DNA of 64,000 bases from Ochromonas danica (GCA_015146655.1 VKHL01000136.1:1-64000); one strand, 5' to 3'. Shown: positions 21,073 through 31,845, counted from the first letter of the stretch. Numbers and translations are program-made. The notes: generated by a model not told the origin, from the sequence alone.

Positions 21073-23020
21073 ATGATAGTGTTCTGGATGTTAGTTTTGT
21101 GCTTGTGGTTTTCTTGGGTGACAATATGCTCAGCCAATTCAACAATTTGGACAGTCAATCCAGACGAAATCGTTCCCACTGTCTTTGTCTTGCCTTCTCG
21201 TCATGCAAAACACTATTCTTCTGCTGACTGTGATAAATTTGTCGACATTCGTGATCATAGCCATGATATTCTCTTCTATTGCTTCATTGTCTATCATTAT
21301 CCCCGTGCAATTTCAACCATCAAATCGAATGAGACAGTAGATCTTTTCTTTTACCACGTCACTGGTTCATATGAACATCCACCGGTTTGGAACAAGTATG
21401 ATCGGTCACTGCACGACTTCACAATGAAGAGCCCAATGGCCAAGATAGCGGATTTTAATCTTGATAAGACCTTCTGCGTAGACACCCATCCCTTACTAAC
21501 GGCGACCGTACACCATATTGAAGGGCTTCGGTATATAGAAGACATTCATCATTTCCGATCGGATTATATTCTCACACCGAATGGTCGTGATGTGTTTATT
21601 CCCTATGTAACAATACCTCCTGCAAACTATACTGATCTCATGAGTAATGACGATCTATTTGTTCGACGCAAATACGTGATCATGGCTCCATTGCGCGAAG
21701 CTCCTGGTAAATCTGAAGCTTTCCGTCTCTACCGTACTCGACTGTATTGTCACCTAAGAGCTCTAAATCTCGATAAGGCTCTTATTTCCAACAATATGAA
21801 ATCAGCGGACTTTGACAAGGGTATGGAAACATCTCTCTTCTGTCTGATCTTACCTGGTGATACCCCATCAACGGCCAAATTGTATAAGGCGATCTTCCGA
21901 GGTTGTATTCCCGTCATCTTCGTGAGCTTTCCAGCCCAGCTTCCTTTCTACCGATTTATTGATTGGTATTCTTTCTCTTTGATCTTCTACAAGGATGACA
22001 TTAACTATCCTCACAAGATCGATACTATCATTGAGACGATCTATAATATGAGTAGGAATGTGGAAGACTTGAAGAGGATGCGTGTTTCAATGGCAAAGCA
22101 CGCAATGTTGTTTAATTACAGTCGTTTGGAGTGGCCGAGTGTGTATCACTTGTCTCTGTTGTCGTTGCAGGCGATGATCTCTGACGGAAACAGATTACTT
22201 TTATCACCTATTGGAAGTCATGAAGAAGAGCGCCTCTTCTAATGAACTGTCTTAACTTTATGCATGAAGCGCCTTTTTAGTTTAGATTTGATTTTGAGCA
22301 TTTAGGTTGCTAGTTTAAACATATCAACCTAACATATCATATATCACCAATTCGCTTAAGTAGATGTAGTTTATAGACATGGTTGTTGTTATGATTCGTA
22401 ATTATTTAACTGGCATCATCCCTGCCCATATACCAAAAACATAAGCAAACAATCGAATCCATTGAGAAGCAGTAGAATCTAACATAACCGAATGATTCAA
22501 ACACTTTCATACAAACTAGAAGAAACGAATGACTAGCTCGAATGATAACTAGAAAACAATCTTCTATTACCAAAGACTCTAAAACCGAGCGAGTATTCAT
22601 TCTTCAACACTTTATCTACAATTTCTACCTCTTTTTCTCCCCCCTAGCCCCAGCCCCAGCCCCGGCATTCTTCTTCATCTCGTATAGTAATCCAACTCTG
22701 CAGAAGTCATTGCAGCAAGGCAAAGAGAGAGAGAGAGAAAGAGAGATGATAATATGATACAAACAAACAGGTTTCATACTCATACATAGAGTTCGTATAA
22801 AAATGAAAATCAAAACAGTGAGTAATTGAGAAAGACTGCTTCTATCAGCAACATGACCAAAACGAGTAAATGCTGATGCTAAGCTAAGATATTCACTCCA
22901 GTCATCAATTTCTCTTTCTCTTTCTCTCTTGTTGTTTCATGCAAATATAACAAAAGCGAATAATAATTATAATAATAGTTATAACAATTCAGCTTGTCTT
23001 CTTTCATTTAGACTATTAAA
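21027..23020. repeat. Exostosin duplication unit, copy 1
   Basis: About 2 kb directly repeated at 23256-25258, offset 2229 bases before and 2238 bases after a 9-base difference in the signal peptide. The unit runs from AGTTCAGACAAGCATTTG in the 5' flank, through the gene and a long 3' flank with a GA microsatellite, to CTATTAAACT. Apart from the 9-base change and small indels near the right end, I see no differences. Confidence 0.9.
21073..22242 (+). CDS. Exostosin-family glycosyltransferase (GT47-like), copy 1
   Basis: An intronless gene for 389 residues. An N-terminal signal peptide or anchor (residues 1-23, ending near ICSANS) directs it into the secretory pathway. The C-terminal half has the exostosin signature: KYVIMAPLREAPGKS, SLFCLILPGDTPSTAKLYKA and FRGCIPVIFV. 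In GT47 enzymes this region forms the nucleotide-sugar-binding part. N-glycosylation sites (NST, NET, NYT) are present. Exostosin enzymes in the Golgi build heparan-type or cell-wall polysaccharides; donor and acceptor here are unknown. It is followed by a near-identical tandem copy. Confidence 0.85.
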   Translation: MIVFWMLVLCLWFSWVTICSANSTIWTVNPDEIVPTVFVLPSRHAKHYSSADCDKFVDIRDHSHDILFYCFIVYHYPRAISTIKSNETVDLFFYHVTGSYEHPPVWNKYDRSLHDFTMKSPMAKIADFNLDKTFCVDTHPLLTATVHHIEGLRYIEDIHHFRSDYILTPNGRDVFIPYVTIPPANYTDLMSNDDLFVRRKYVIMAPLREAPGKSEAFRLYRTRLYCHLRALNLDKALISNNMKSADFDKGMETSLFCLILPGDTPSTAKLYKAIFRGCIPVIFVSFPAQLPFYRFIDWYSFSLIFYKDDINYPHKIDTIIETIYNMSRNVEDLKRMRVSMAKHAMLFNYSRLEWPSVYHLSLLSLQAMISDGNRLLLSPIGSHEEERLF

Positions 23021-23301
23021 CTCTTCAGATTCGTTCGCCCACTCGCCTCAGATCCCCAGCGGTTCAACCATTGGAACTAGCCTGCTGAAGAACCACCTTG
23101 CCGTCAAACGGTTTATAACTCAGAAAAATAGACTTTTCCTTTCCCGACCAAACCAAAATGTCCATTTTTCTGAGTTGTAAAATGCGTGTGTTTTTGTGGT
23201 GTGGTGTCTTCACTCTACTGGATATTGAGTGGGCATAATAAATATGTAGAGTTTGAGTTCAGACAAGCATTTGTCTTCTGCTTTGAATTTAAGCAGCTAC
23301 C
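22243..23301. other. 3' flank of exostosin copy 1, spacer and hairpin
   Basis: To about 23020 this is the duplicated 3' flank, including a CCCCAG run (22638-22664) and GA repeats (22724-22745). The spacer 23021-23255 is unique to this junction and contains a 22-base inverted repeat (23112-23133 with 23160-23181). From 23256 the 5' flank of copy 2 begins. Confidence 0.65.
23112..23181. other. Hairpin in spacer between exostosin copies
   Basis: Left arm 23112-23133 (TTTATAACTCAGAAAAATAGAC, shown in part by CTCAGAAAAAT) pairs with right arm 23160-23181 with two mismatches around a 26-base pyrimidine-rich loop. Function is unknown; it could be a small-RNA hairpin or the folded end of a small transposon. 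Confidence 0.6.
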
Positions 23302-24480
23302 ATGATAGTGGCATTGCCATTCTGGATGTTAGTTTTGTGCTTGTGGTTTTCTTGGGTGACAATATGCTCAGCCAATTCAACAATTTGGACAGTCAATCCA
23401 GACGAAATCGTTCCCACTGTCTTTGTCTTGCCTTCTCGTCATGCAAAACACTATTCTTCTGCTGACTGTGATAAATTTGTCGACATTCGTGATCATAGCC
23501 ATGATATTCTCTTCTATTGCTTCATTGTCTATCATTATCCCCGTGCAATTTCAACCATCAAATCGAATGAGACAGTAGATCTTTTCTTTTACCACGTCAC
23601 TGGTTCATATGAACATCCACCGGTTTGGAACAAGTATGATCGGTCACTGCACGACTTCACAATGAAGAGCCCAATGGCCAAGATAGCGGATTTTAATCTT
23701 GATAAGACCTTCTGCGTAGACACCCATCCCTTACTAACGGCGACCGTACACCATATTGAAGGGCTTCGGTATATAGAAGACATTCATCATTTCCGATCGG
23801 ATTATATTCTCACACCGAATGGTCGTGATGTGTTTATTCCCTATGTAACAATACCTCCTGCAAACTATACTGATCTCATGAGTAATGACGATCTATTTGT
23901 TCGACGCAAATACGTGATCATGGCTCCATTGCGCGAAGCTCCTGGTAAATCTGAAGCTTTCCGTCTCTACCGTACTCGACTGTATTGTCACCTAAGAGCT
24001 CTAAATCTCGATAAGGCTCTTATTTCCAACAATATGAAATCAGCGGACTTTGACAAGGGTATGGAAACATCTCTCTTCTGTCTGATCTTACCTGGTGATA
24101 CCCCATCAACGGCCAAATTGTATAAGGCGATCTTCCGAGGTTGTATTCCCGTCATCTTCGTGAGCTTTCCAGCCCAGCTTCCTTTCTACCGATTTATTGA
24201 TTGGTATTCTTTCTCTTTGATCTTCTACAAGGATGACATTAACTATCCTCACAAGATCGATACTATCATTGAGACGATCTATAATATGAGTAGGAATGTG
24301 GAAGACTTGAAGAGGATGCGTGTTTCAATGGCAAAGCACGCAATGTTGTTTAATTACAGTCGTTTGGAGTGGCCGAGTGTGTATCACTTGTCTCTGTTGT
24401 CGTTGCAGGCGATGATCTCTGACGGAAACAGATTACTTTTATCACCTATTGGAAGTCATGAAGAAGAGCGCCTCTTCTAA
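23302..24480 (+). CDS. Exostosin-family glycosyltransferase (GT47-like), copy 2
   Basis: 392 residues, identical to copy 1 except for three extra residues (Ala-Leu-Pro) after MIV, encoded by a 9-base insertion GCATTGCCA. The insertion lengthens the hydrophobic signal segment and might affect cleavage or retention (inference). All exostosin motifs are retained, so the enzyme should be as active as copy 1. Upstream, only the last 46 bases before the ATG are shared with copy 1, so each copy probably has its own promoter. Confidence 0.85.
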   Translation: MIVALPFWMLVLCLWFSWVTICSANSTIWTVNPDEIVPTVFVLPSRHAKHYSSADCDKFVDIRDHSHDILFYCFIVYHYPRAISTIKSNETVDLFFYHVTGSYEHPPVWNKYDRSLHDFTMKSPMAKIADFNLDKTFCVDTHPLLTATVHHIEGLRYIEDIHHFRSDYILTPNGRDVFIPYVTIPPANYTDLMSNDDLFVRRKYVIMAPLREAPGKSEAFRLYRTRLYCHLRALNLDKALISNNMKSADFDKGMETSLFCLILPGDTPSTAKLYKAIFRGCIPVIFVSFPAQLPFYRFIDWYSFSLIFYKDDINYPHKIDTIIETIYNMSRNVEDLKRMRVSMAKHAMLFNYSRLEWPSVYHLSLLSLQAMISDGNRLLLSPIGSHEEERLF

Positions 24481-25244
24481 TGAACTGTCTTAACTTTATG
24501 CATGAAGCGCCTTTTTAGTTTAGATTTGATTTTGAGCATTTAGGTTGCTAGTTTAAACATATCAACCTAACATATCATATATCACCAATTCGCTTAAGTA
24601 GATGTAGTTTATAGACATGGTTGTTGTTATGATTCGTAATTATTTAACTGGCATCATCCCTGCCCATATACCAAAAACATAAGCAAACAATCGAATCCAT
24701 TGAGAAGCAGTAGAATCTAACATAACCGAATGATTCAAACACTTTCATACAAACTAGAAGAAACGAATGACTAGCTCGAATGATAACTAGAAAACAATCT
24801 TCTATTACCAAAGACTCTAAAACCGAGCGAGTATTCATTCTTCAACACTTTATCTACAATTTCTACCTCTTTTTCTCCCCCCTAGCCCCAGCCCCAGCCC
24901 CGGCATTCTTCTTCATCTCGTATAGTAATCCAACTCTGCAGAAGTCATTGCAGCAAGGCAAAGAGAGAGAGAGAGAAAGAGAGATGATAATATGATACAA
25001 ACAAACAGGTTTCATACTCATACATAGAGTTCGTATAAAAATGAAAATCAAAACAGTGAGTAATTGAGAAAGACTGCTTCTATCAGCAACATGACCAAAA
25101 CGAGTAAATGCTGATGCTAAGCTAAGATATTCACTCCAGTCATCAATTTCTCTTTCTCTTTCTCTCTTGTTGTTTCATGCAAATATAACAAAAGCGAATA
25201 ATAATAATTATAATAATAGTTATAACAATTCAGCTTGTCTTCTT
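24481..25244. other. 3' flank of exostosin copy 2
   Basis: Duplicated 3' flank, with the same CCCCAG and GA microsatellites as after copy 1 and one extra AAT in an AT-rich run near 25200. It meets the 3' end of the convergent cyclic-nucleotide-binding gene. No further gene seen. Confidence 0.65.
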
Positions 25245-26834
25245 TCATCTATTAAACTTTTGAAGAATAAACTTTCTATTGATTTGCCATTCATATTTAC
25301 TTTGAAATGATTTTTTAACTTCTTCCATTGGAGGTGTTCGAAATTTCCAATCTTCTAATAGAGCATTCATTAAAGCAGGTTCTTTATGTACATTATTCTC
25401 AAAGAGAATCTCATTATCAATACAATATAACTCTACTGCAGTAGAGGCAAATGCCCCCACAGCTGATAATTGCTCGGGACATAATAAGGATATCTCTCCA
25501 AATATATCTCCTTTCATTAAGACAGCGACTGTAAAATGTTCTTTCTTAGCAACAAGATTTGCTTGTGCTGTCTCACGATGAATCTCTGTGATTGTATCTT
25601 GACCAGTATGAGCATCTTTGGTCACAATTCGCATTGGTTTAAGAGAATCAAGATATTCTTGACTATCTGCTAGTAGCCAATAACCTGGTGGTGTCTCTTG
25701 TGAGATATTCAAGGCAAAACCTCTTCTTCGCCGATGTGCTGCATCCAAAGGCATTTCCGATGTTAATACAGAAGCTTTGAATTCAGGTAGTCTTGTTGGA
25801 CGACTACGACTTGCTGGGGTAGAAACAGCAGAAGACGTTGTCGATGGTCTGGATAATACTCGTTGTCCAAGACGATTAAACTTTCCCTTGGCATCGACAA
25901 TTGACGATTCAATACTATCCACTGTGAGAGACTTGGTCAATCTTACAATCCCACTCTTTATTATCATTAGACTACTAACTCGACTATTTTCAGCGAAAAT
26001 CTCTGCATTAATAGAAAATGATCGAACAACAGCACGAGAAGAAATGGCATCAATAATATCAGAAGGTAAATGATGGAAAAGAGATGTTGCAGCACGTAAA
26101 GCTTGTGAGACACTGGATTGTAACCAAGTCTTAAAATGAAAGAGAATCTGATGATAATCTTCTCTTCTTAACATAAGTAAATTACTTCGTTTAGTTGCCA
26201 CAGCACTTGCAGTACGTAAACCATCAACACTATCCAAGGCAGTCTCACCAAACGTTTGTCCACATGATAGTCTAACTAGTGTAACATTCTCTGTAATAAA
26301 GTCCATATAGGCACTAATTCGCTTCTTCTTAACGATTGCAATCTCACCATCTAGAACAATGTAAAACTCATTACCAGGTTGTCCTTCAAAGAAGACATGA
26401 CCACCATTAACTATTGTTTGTAATTCTAACTTCTGTGCTACAAGTTTAACCGTCTCAGGAAAACTTGCAAAGACTTGAAAGAATCGCAATCCTTTGATAA
26501 ACTCAATAATAGGGACAAGATCAGAATCACTTCGTTCACCACAAGGAATGGCTAAAGAATTGAGAATGGGATCTTCTCCAATATCTTTACCATGTAATAA
26601 AGCAACTAAGCTATTGGGTTTTACACGACCTGTAGCAGGTGTGGAAATAGAACTTCGTAGTCCAGCAGGTTTGGATGGAGTGTTAGGACCTACTGGGCTA
26701 TTCACTGTGGTGGACATTGGAGAGAGTGTATCTTTAATAGAAGAACTTCGTGAGAGAAGGGGTAAGCCATTTGTTATTGTACTGATGGAGGCATTATCTG
26801 AGGAGAGACTACGATGATCTCGTTGGTTCATCAT
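25245..26834 (-). CDS. Protein with two cyclic-nucleotide-binding domains
   Basis: An intronless gene for 529 residues. After a Ser/Thr-rich N-terminal 110 residues comes CNBD 1 (about 115-245), with the phosphate-binding cassette FGETALDSVDGLRTAS, whose Glu and Arg suit cAMP or cGMP binding. CNBD 2 (about 250-500) is stretched by a Ser/Arg-rich insert and ends with FGEISLLCPEQLSAVGAF. There the Arg position is not obvious, so it may not bind nucleotide. There is no kinase, channel or protein-kinase-A inhibitor sequence, so it may be a stand-alone sensor like CNBD2. Two ATG codons are adjacent (26834, 26831). Confidence 0.85.
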   Translation of the reverse strand: MMNQRDHRSLSSDNASISTITNGLPLLSRSSSIKDTLSPMSTTVNSPVGPNTPSKPAGLRSSISTPATGRVKPNSLVALLHGKDIGEDPILNSLAIPCGERSDSDLVPIIEFIKGLRFFQVFASFPETVKLVAQKLELQTIVNGGHVFFEGQPGNEFYIVLDGEIAIVKKKRISAYMDFITENVTLVRLSCGQTFGETALDSVDGLRTASAVATKRSNLLMLRREDYHQILFHFKTWLQSSVSQALRAATSLFHHLPSDIIDAISSRAVVRSFSINAEIFAENSRVSSLMIIKSGIVRLTKSLTVDSIESSIVDAKGKFNRLGQRVLSRPSTTSSAVSTPASRSRPTRLPEFKASVLTSEMPLDAAHRRRRGFALNISQETPPGYWLLADSQEYLDSLKPMRIVTKDAHTGQDTITEIHRETAQANLVAKKEHFTVAVLMKGDIFGEISLLCPEQLSAVGAFASTAVELYCIDNEILFENNVHKEPALMNALLEDWKFRTPPMEEVKKSFQSKYEWQINRKFILQKFNR

Positions 26835-27214
26835 TTCTACCGATCAGATCGAATCGATCGAACAAGAAAGAAAGAGAATGAGAAAGAGAATGAAAGCGTC
26901 ACTGGAGCAACAGATAAAATCGAGGATTGATAAAGAGAGCTTTCACTGAAATATTTCGTCGAACTTCATCGACCAGTTTGTTCTTTATCATCCAACAGAC
27001 AATAGACTAACCCAACCCTCAGAACCCGCACCTCGCCAAACAACGCTACTGGACATGTTAACACTGTGAAACAATGAAACGCTTGCTCTAATCACGCAAT
27101 ACAACAATAGTTAACATTCGGTTTTGACTAACTGACAAACAAGTCCAAGTTTGATTTCATTTCTTAGCTGAGTGGTGGATTAAATTATAAAAAATAAGAT
27201 TCAGATAGAAAAGG
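26835..27214. promoter_or_regulatory. Bidirectional promoter region (CNBD gene / SF-assemblin)
   Basis: 380 bases between divergent start codons. A GA-rich run (AAGAAAGAAAGAGAATGAGAAAG) lies just upstream of the CNBD gene. No named element recognised. Confidence 0.45.
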
Positions 27215-28366
27215 ATGGAGAGAAGTATGAGTAGTAGTAGTTCGGCAAGGTTACCTTCAACAAAGGATAAGCTATCGAGTATTGTGCAAGGTTTCGATGA
27301 CTTTGATACAGAAATGAAGCGTGGCACACGTGTAAGTCAATTCCTCACCAATACCAACCCCAATACTTAACCAAGCTCTGCCATCTGCTTCTTTATGACA
27401 TTGATTGTATTAACTGTACTTCCATTGTGATCTAGTTGAGGCGAGAGAAGGATGAGTTTCGTATTACAGAGCTGAAGAATCAGATGACCAAACTAGATGG
27501 CGATCTCACAGCAGAGATTAAACGACGCACAGAAATGAACAAAAGCACTCAATTGGTTAGCGCACTTACTCTCACACACGTCGCTTATCTCACTGACCGT
27601 CCATGTGCTTTGTTCGCAAAACTTTTGCATGTTATGGTGGTTTGTCTTGCGGCTGTGTGGTGGAATGATATTGTGAACAGTGGTTTGAAGACCAGTTGAC
27701 TCAGCTCAATGAGAAATTTCACGATCAATTGACTAAGCGCCAAACAGAGACCGAACGTCGCATTGACGAACTCAATCAACGCATTACTAACTTACAACAA
27801 CATTTTGAGGAAGAAAAAGCGGCTGTATTGAAATATGTGGATGATCGTGGAGAAGAACTAACACGTATGTTAAACAAGTTCAAAGTAAGACATCTGATAT
27901 TTGGAAGGTGATCAAATCAGTGTATTCATACAATGTTAATGGGTGGTGAATAGGAAGAATTTGAAGAAGATCGTCGTCAACGTCTCGAACGTGAGGAAGT
28001 TATTGTAAAGCAACTAACAGATCATGAGCAAGCTGTGGCAGAGAAATTCCAACAACAAATTGTATGTCCCTCCTTTTCATCTCAAGTACTATGTATGAAC
28101 TGTTTCCTGTCTGGCTAATTTAGGAGGCGAGAGAGTTGCGCTACAACACCATAAAGTCCATGTTGGAAGAAAATATTAAATTACGGGATAAATCTGAAAC
28201 CCGTTTCCAAGCTTTCTTTGAGAGGGAAGTGAATAAGTTACGGAATGATTTCCGTGTAGAATCAGAAACGCGTGAACGTGAAGACGATGAGATCGTGGAA
28301 GCACTCAACCGCTACACAATCAAGCTGCAAAACTCGCTCAAAGTGGTCAATTCCACCGATATGTAA
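27215..28366 (+). CDS. SF-assemblin / beta-giardin family protein
   Basis: Five exons (27215-27331, 27436-27555, 27681-27884, 27954-28061, 28124-28366), all phase 0, give about 263 residues. The start has the family signature KDKLSSIVQGFDDFDTEMK followed by an unbroken coiled coil with many charged residues (for example ITELKNQMTKLDGDL and RRQRLEREEVIVKQL). SF-assemblins form the striated fibres at algal basal bodies; giardins are the Giardia relatives. Length is close to the family's usual 270-300. The exon 3 acceptor was set at 27680/27681 so that WFEDQLTQLNEKF is included, as homologues have there. With SPAG6 it supports a flagellate organism. Confidence 0.9.
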
Positions 28367-28599
28367 GAAGGGGTTGCATAATGTGTGGATTGTATTGTAA
28401 ACAAGTAGCAAGGCAGAGCATCATTGTTATTGGTTGGATCAGAGATAGTCTCACAAATAAACATAAATATTAATTTACATTTACATAATAAGGTCCTCTC
28501 AAGTGGAGAAGACGAGATGACCGCAATGCTAATAACCATTATCCAAAAGAGATTGGTATTTACTATGACGCAGGTAGTTTGTCTATCAATTATCGATCA

Positions 28600-30149
28600 C
28601 TACAATGTTTTGGCTGTTACACCCATTTCATTTAACAGAAGATTTTCAATGCGGATCTTCTTGGAAGCAGCCAGAGCTTCCTCTGCGGCTAGTACTGCCT
28701 GGCCAACAGCTCTGGCTGTGACGTGCCCACTGCAAACCGCTCCTTCAACCTTACCACAGATGGCGCTGTCAGCGGGCAAATAATCTCCACAGGAAGCAAA
28801 GTGAGCCTTAGTATCTACATAGCAACGTTCTCGTCCAAGCTGTTTGTAAGCTTCAGTATCGAGAATGGTGACAAGAGGTTGACGAAATGAAGGAAATGCT
28901 GCACCCCAACGATGGCCTTGAATGGCTGACATATTTTCCAAAAGCAGCAATTGGCTGATGAGTCTCGTTTGCTCAGGTGGTGTATGCTCCAGCAGGAAAT
29001 CATAGAACGCCTGAAAAAGAGAAGAAGGTTAGATTCAAGGACATTCAGTTATTATTAATAAGCAGCAAGATGCCAACCTGAAAGAGTCTCTCTGTTGCCA
29101 GGGCTGTCACACGTCGCTTTCGCTCTTCCACAGTTAATTCCTCGCCAGACTCAACAGCAGCATCTGTGACCTCCCTGAACCAACATCATGAAACATTGTT
29201 ACAACCTTGACTATACAGCACGAGATAAGTTCATAGCAACATACTTGATAACTTCTGCAGCATAGTTTGAGTGAGACTGTATCACCCAACATTCCTGACC
29301 ATCCGCCCGATTTCTTTCTGGTTTGCTGCTGTCTCGTGCAATCCATCCAATAGCTTTATACCCTTGAACGTGGATTGAATCATGTGGAAAGAACTCCTTG
29401 GGAATTGGTCGTTTAAATGTGATCATCAAAGCAAGCAAAGGAATGGGCTTGTATTGCTCTGTCAAAGCCTGCTTGAAATTTTGCAAGGAAGGGGAATTGA
29501 GGGCAAAAGAATTCTCTATAGTAGCCACTGTTGCTGAACGATCACCCACAACAAGCCAATCATATCGACCCAAGTCTTCACCAGTGTTCACGGATGTCAA
29601 TCTCCAAGCAAGAAATTCTCCCTTCGCGTTGACTTCCGGAGTGGCACTCACTTTGCATTCAAACTTGCACAAAATATTAGGATGTTGGGCAAGTGATCGA
29701 CAAATAGAGTTCATTTGTGGAGATCCAACATAGCGCCCACCATTTGAACGTGTCCAAACAACTTGACTTCCATTTTTACTAACATGTGAGAAGGTTCCTT
29801 CCCAAGTCTTCACAATACCCTTTTCCATCCATTGCAATATTCTTTTCTCAAAATAATTGCTTCTTGGTGCGGTGATATATTGCACCCTAATAGAATGAAT
29901 AGCCAATCAATGGCAACTATTACTCATGACAGTAAGACGAAGAAGTGGTAACAATTGTCTGCTAACTTACCCATGATCAAATTGGAAACCAGCATGACGC
30001 CGAGTGGAAGATCGTCCACCAACTCCTCTACCTACTTCAAAGAGATTGACTTTGAAGCCTTGTTGTGCCAACTCTTCAGCAGCAGTACAACTTGAGATAC
30101 CACCTCCTATAACTGCAACAGAAGTACGACTTTTAATATCCGAAGCCAC
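28600..30149 (-). CDS. FAD-dependent amine-oxidase/renalase-like oxidoreductase
   Basis: Exons 29971-30149, 29245-29886, 29078-29174 and 28600-29010 join in frame to about 442 residues. The N terminus has the Rossmann FAD motif VAVIGGGISSCTAAEELA, then LFEVGRGVGGRSSTRR and FDHGVQYITA, typical of NAD(P)/FAD-binding oxidoreductases of the renalase and amine-oxidase superfamily. The C-terminal end includes LPADSAICGKVEGAVCSGHVTA, close to the usual FAD-contacting GD...GxVEGA motif. Substrate unknown. No in-frame ATG precedes the FAD motif in exon 1 (the frame runs back to a TGA near 30225), so a further short 5' exon or a non-ATG start is likely. The true start is unresolved. Confidence 0.8.
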
Positions 30150-31197
30150 TGTTGAGGCTAGTCGAAGGCAGTGCTTTTGACATCTATTCAGGTTTAGCAG
30201 GTAATCATTACCAATTATTCAAAAGCAGAAAAGAGAACAAAGAAAAAGACCACCTCATGACAACCTTGCTGGTTGACCTTATCATCTTTGCTATTATCTC
30301 TATTGTTCTTGAAAGACTCTGTATGCTGATCACAACAACAACAACTGCAAGTATCTATCACACACTCTTTCTAATCCGACAGTATCTTGTGTCACACAAG
30401 GTCGTCGTCAACTTATCAATTAAAGTGTGGGACAGAATTCTGACTGCAGAGCTAGCGTCAGTCAGCAGTCAATCAGTCACAGCCAATCTGTCTCTATCTC
30501 TTGCCTCTGTCTCTCTGCTCAGTGCTGTGGTGGGTGTGCTGCGTGGTGGTGGTTGCACTTGGCGCCTCCCTCAACTTCTCCTGTGCATGCAATGACGACC
30601 ACCTCTTTCTCCAAAGATGACGTCACCTCAACTCCCACCCCTTAACTTCAACATTCGTGCAAGATGATCAAGGAAGTTGTACAGTTGCATTGTAATACCT
30701 ATGAAGTGAACAGTTGATAGCTAGCAGTGAATAGATCTACTAATCTACTGTACCAGGTGGTGGAAATGAGACATTGAATCCTGCCAGAAGACCCTTGTTA
30801 ATGATCGATCGAAGCAGAATGCCAGGGCTGGACCATAAAAGCTAAGGGGCACCCGATGTGAGTAAATTGTGCATCGTTGATTGCCAAGCAGCCCATTGTA
30901 ATCGAATCCACTGGAATCAACTAACTTTAACAATCAACTGAATCAACTAAAATCTAGCAGGAACAAATCATCACACTACAGAGCGACTAAATTGCATTTA
31001 CAACGATCGTTTGCACCCTTTGATGCAAGCAATATTATTACAAGTAATGTTTAGATAAAGTGAGCTGAACTTTCGTTCAAACACGAATCAATGTCAAAAA
31101 CCAGGAACAACGTGAAATAGCAACAACCCTCAAATAAAACATAACTGCTGAGAGACGATGTGCTTTCATTCAAAAACAGTAAATAGGTGATCTAGTA
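30150..31197. other. Intergenic region
   Basis: About 1 kb without a convincing gene. It may hold a missing first exon of the FAD oxidoreductase (minus strand). CAGTCAGCAGTCAATCAGTCACAGCCAATC near 30460-30490 is a short CAGT-rich run. Open frames here have low-complexity translations with no domain. Confidence 0.5.
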
Positions 31198-31845
31198 TCA
31201 GAGCTTGAAAAAGAATTTAAGCAAACCCTTAATGCCTTGCAAAGCACGATCCCAGATGGAGGAAGACTTCATACCTTTCAAAACTCGTACGATGACTTTC
31301 TCTCCACAATAGCTGCGCATTTGACTGTAGACCATGTGAAGCGCCTCTTTTGTAGATGGATCATCTCTTGCTGATAAGATTGCGTGCAGATAATCCGCTT
31401 GATCCGCCAGAGCAATCAGCGCATTCCGAATTCGTACCACTTCAGCTTCCTTGGAAGATGATATCCGCGTCCATATTAGCCTTACTTGATTTTTATGAAG
31501 ATGGTCTAAAGCTCGCGCAAGAGAGACAAGAACTCTGTCATCTATCTTGTCGTTTGGATGAATTATGGTAAGACTTGATCGACTAATATTGAAATGTTGT
31601 GCAGAATAGGCGGATGAGATATCATGAGGAGATCCATCAAGATTTTCATACTCATCAAACTTCTCAATTGTGATACTTGTAGGTAAACCAAAATAATTGG
31701 ATTCTGTTTTGAGTGACAAAGAGAGATGAACTTCTTTCCGACCTGACCAGCCGCTGCCACTCTCTTTACATCCATTGCCAGCTGTCAAGAAAGCTGTCAC
31801 AGTAAAAATATGAATTAAGAAAAGTAATAGAAAGGATAGGGACAT
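31198..31845 (-). CDS. Unknown leader-bearing protein, possibly plastid-targeted
   Basis: 215 residues, intronless. The first 20 residues (MSLSFLLLFLIHIFTVTAFL) form a signal peptide with a Phe just after the likely cleavage site, the usual cue for plastid import in ochrophytes. The mature part is mostly helical, with DDRVLVSLARALDHLHKNQ and VVRIRNALIALADQADYLHA, and a basic, hydrophobic C terminus. I do not recognise the family. Plastid location is inferred from the leader only. Confidence 0.65.
   Translation of the reverse strand: MSLSFLLLFLIHIFTVTAFLTAGNGCKESGSGWSGRKEVHLSLSLKTESNYFGLPTSITIEKFDEYENLDGSPHDISSAYSAQHFNISRSSLTIIHPNDKIDDRVLVSLARALDHLHKNQVRLIWTRISSSKEAEVVRIRNALIALADQADYLHAILSARDDPSTKEALHMVYSQMRSYCGEKVIVRVLKGMKSSSIWDRALQGIKGLLKFFFKL

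Larger units (their letters stand above)
23256..25258. repeat. Exostosin duplication unit, copy 2
   Basis: Second copy of the 2-kb unit. Its right end (to about 25258) runs into the last codons and stop of the minus-strand cyclic-nucleotide-binding gene. Copy 1 carries a matching few bases there, with a four-base difference. So one breakpoint lies inside or at the end of that gene. Confidence 0.9.

Noticed and set aside
22620-22760. CCCCAG and GAGAGA runs as regulatory elements
   Set aside because: Simple microsatellites, duplicated along with the exostosin unit; nothing further supports a function.
30152-30645. Two plus-strand open frames (up to 147 codons)
   Set aside because: Translations are low-complexity and hydrophobic without any domain, and they overlap each other; treated as non-coding.
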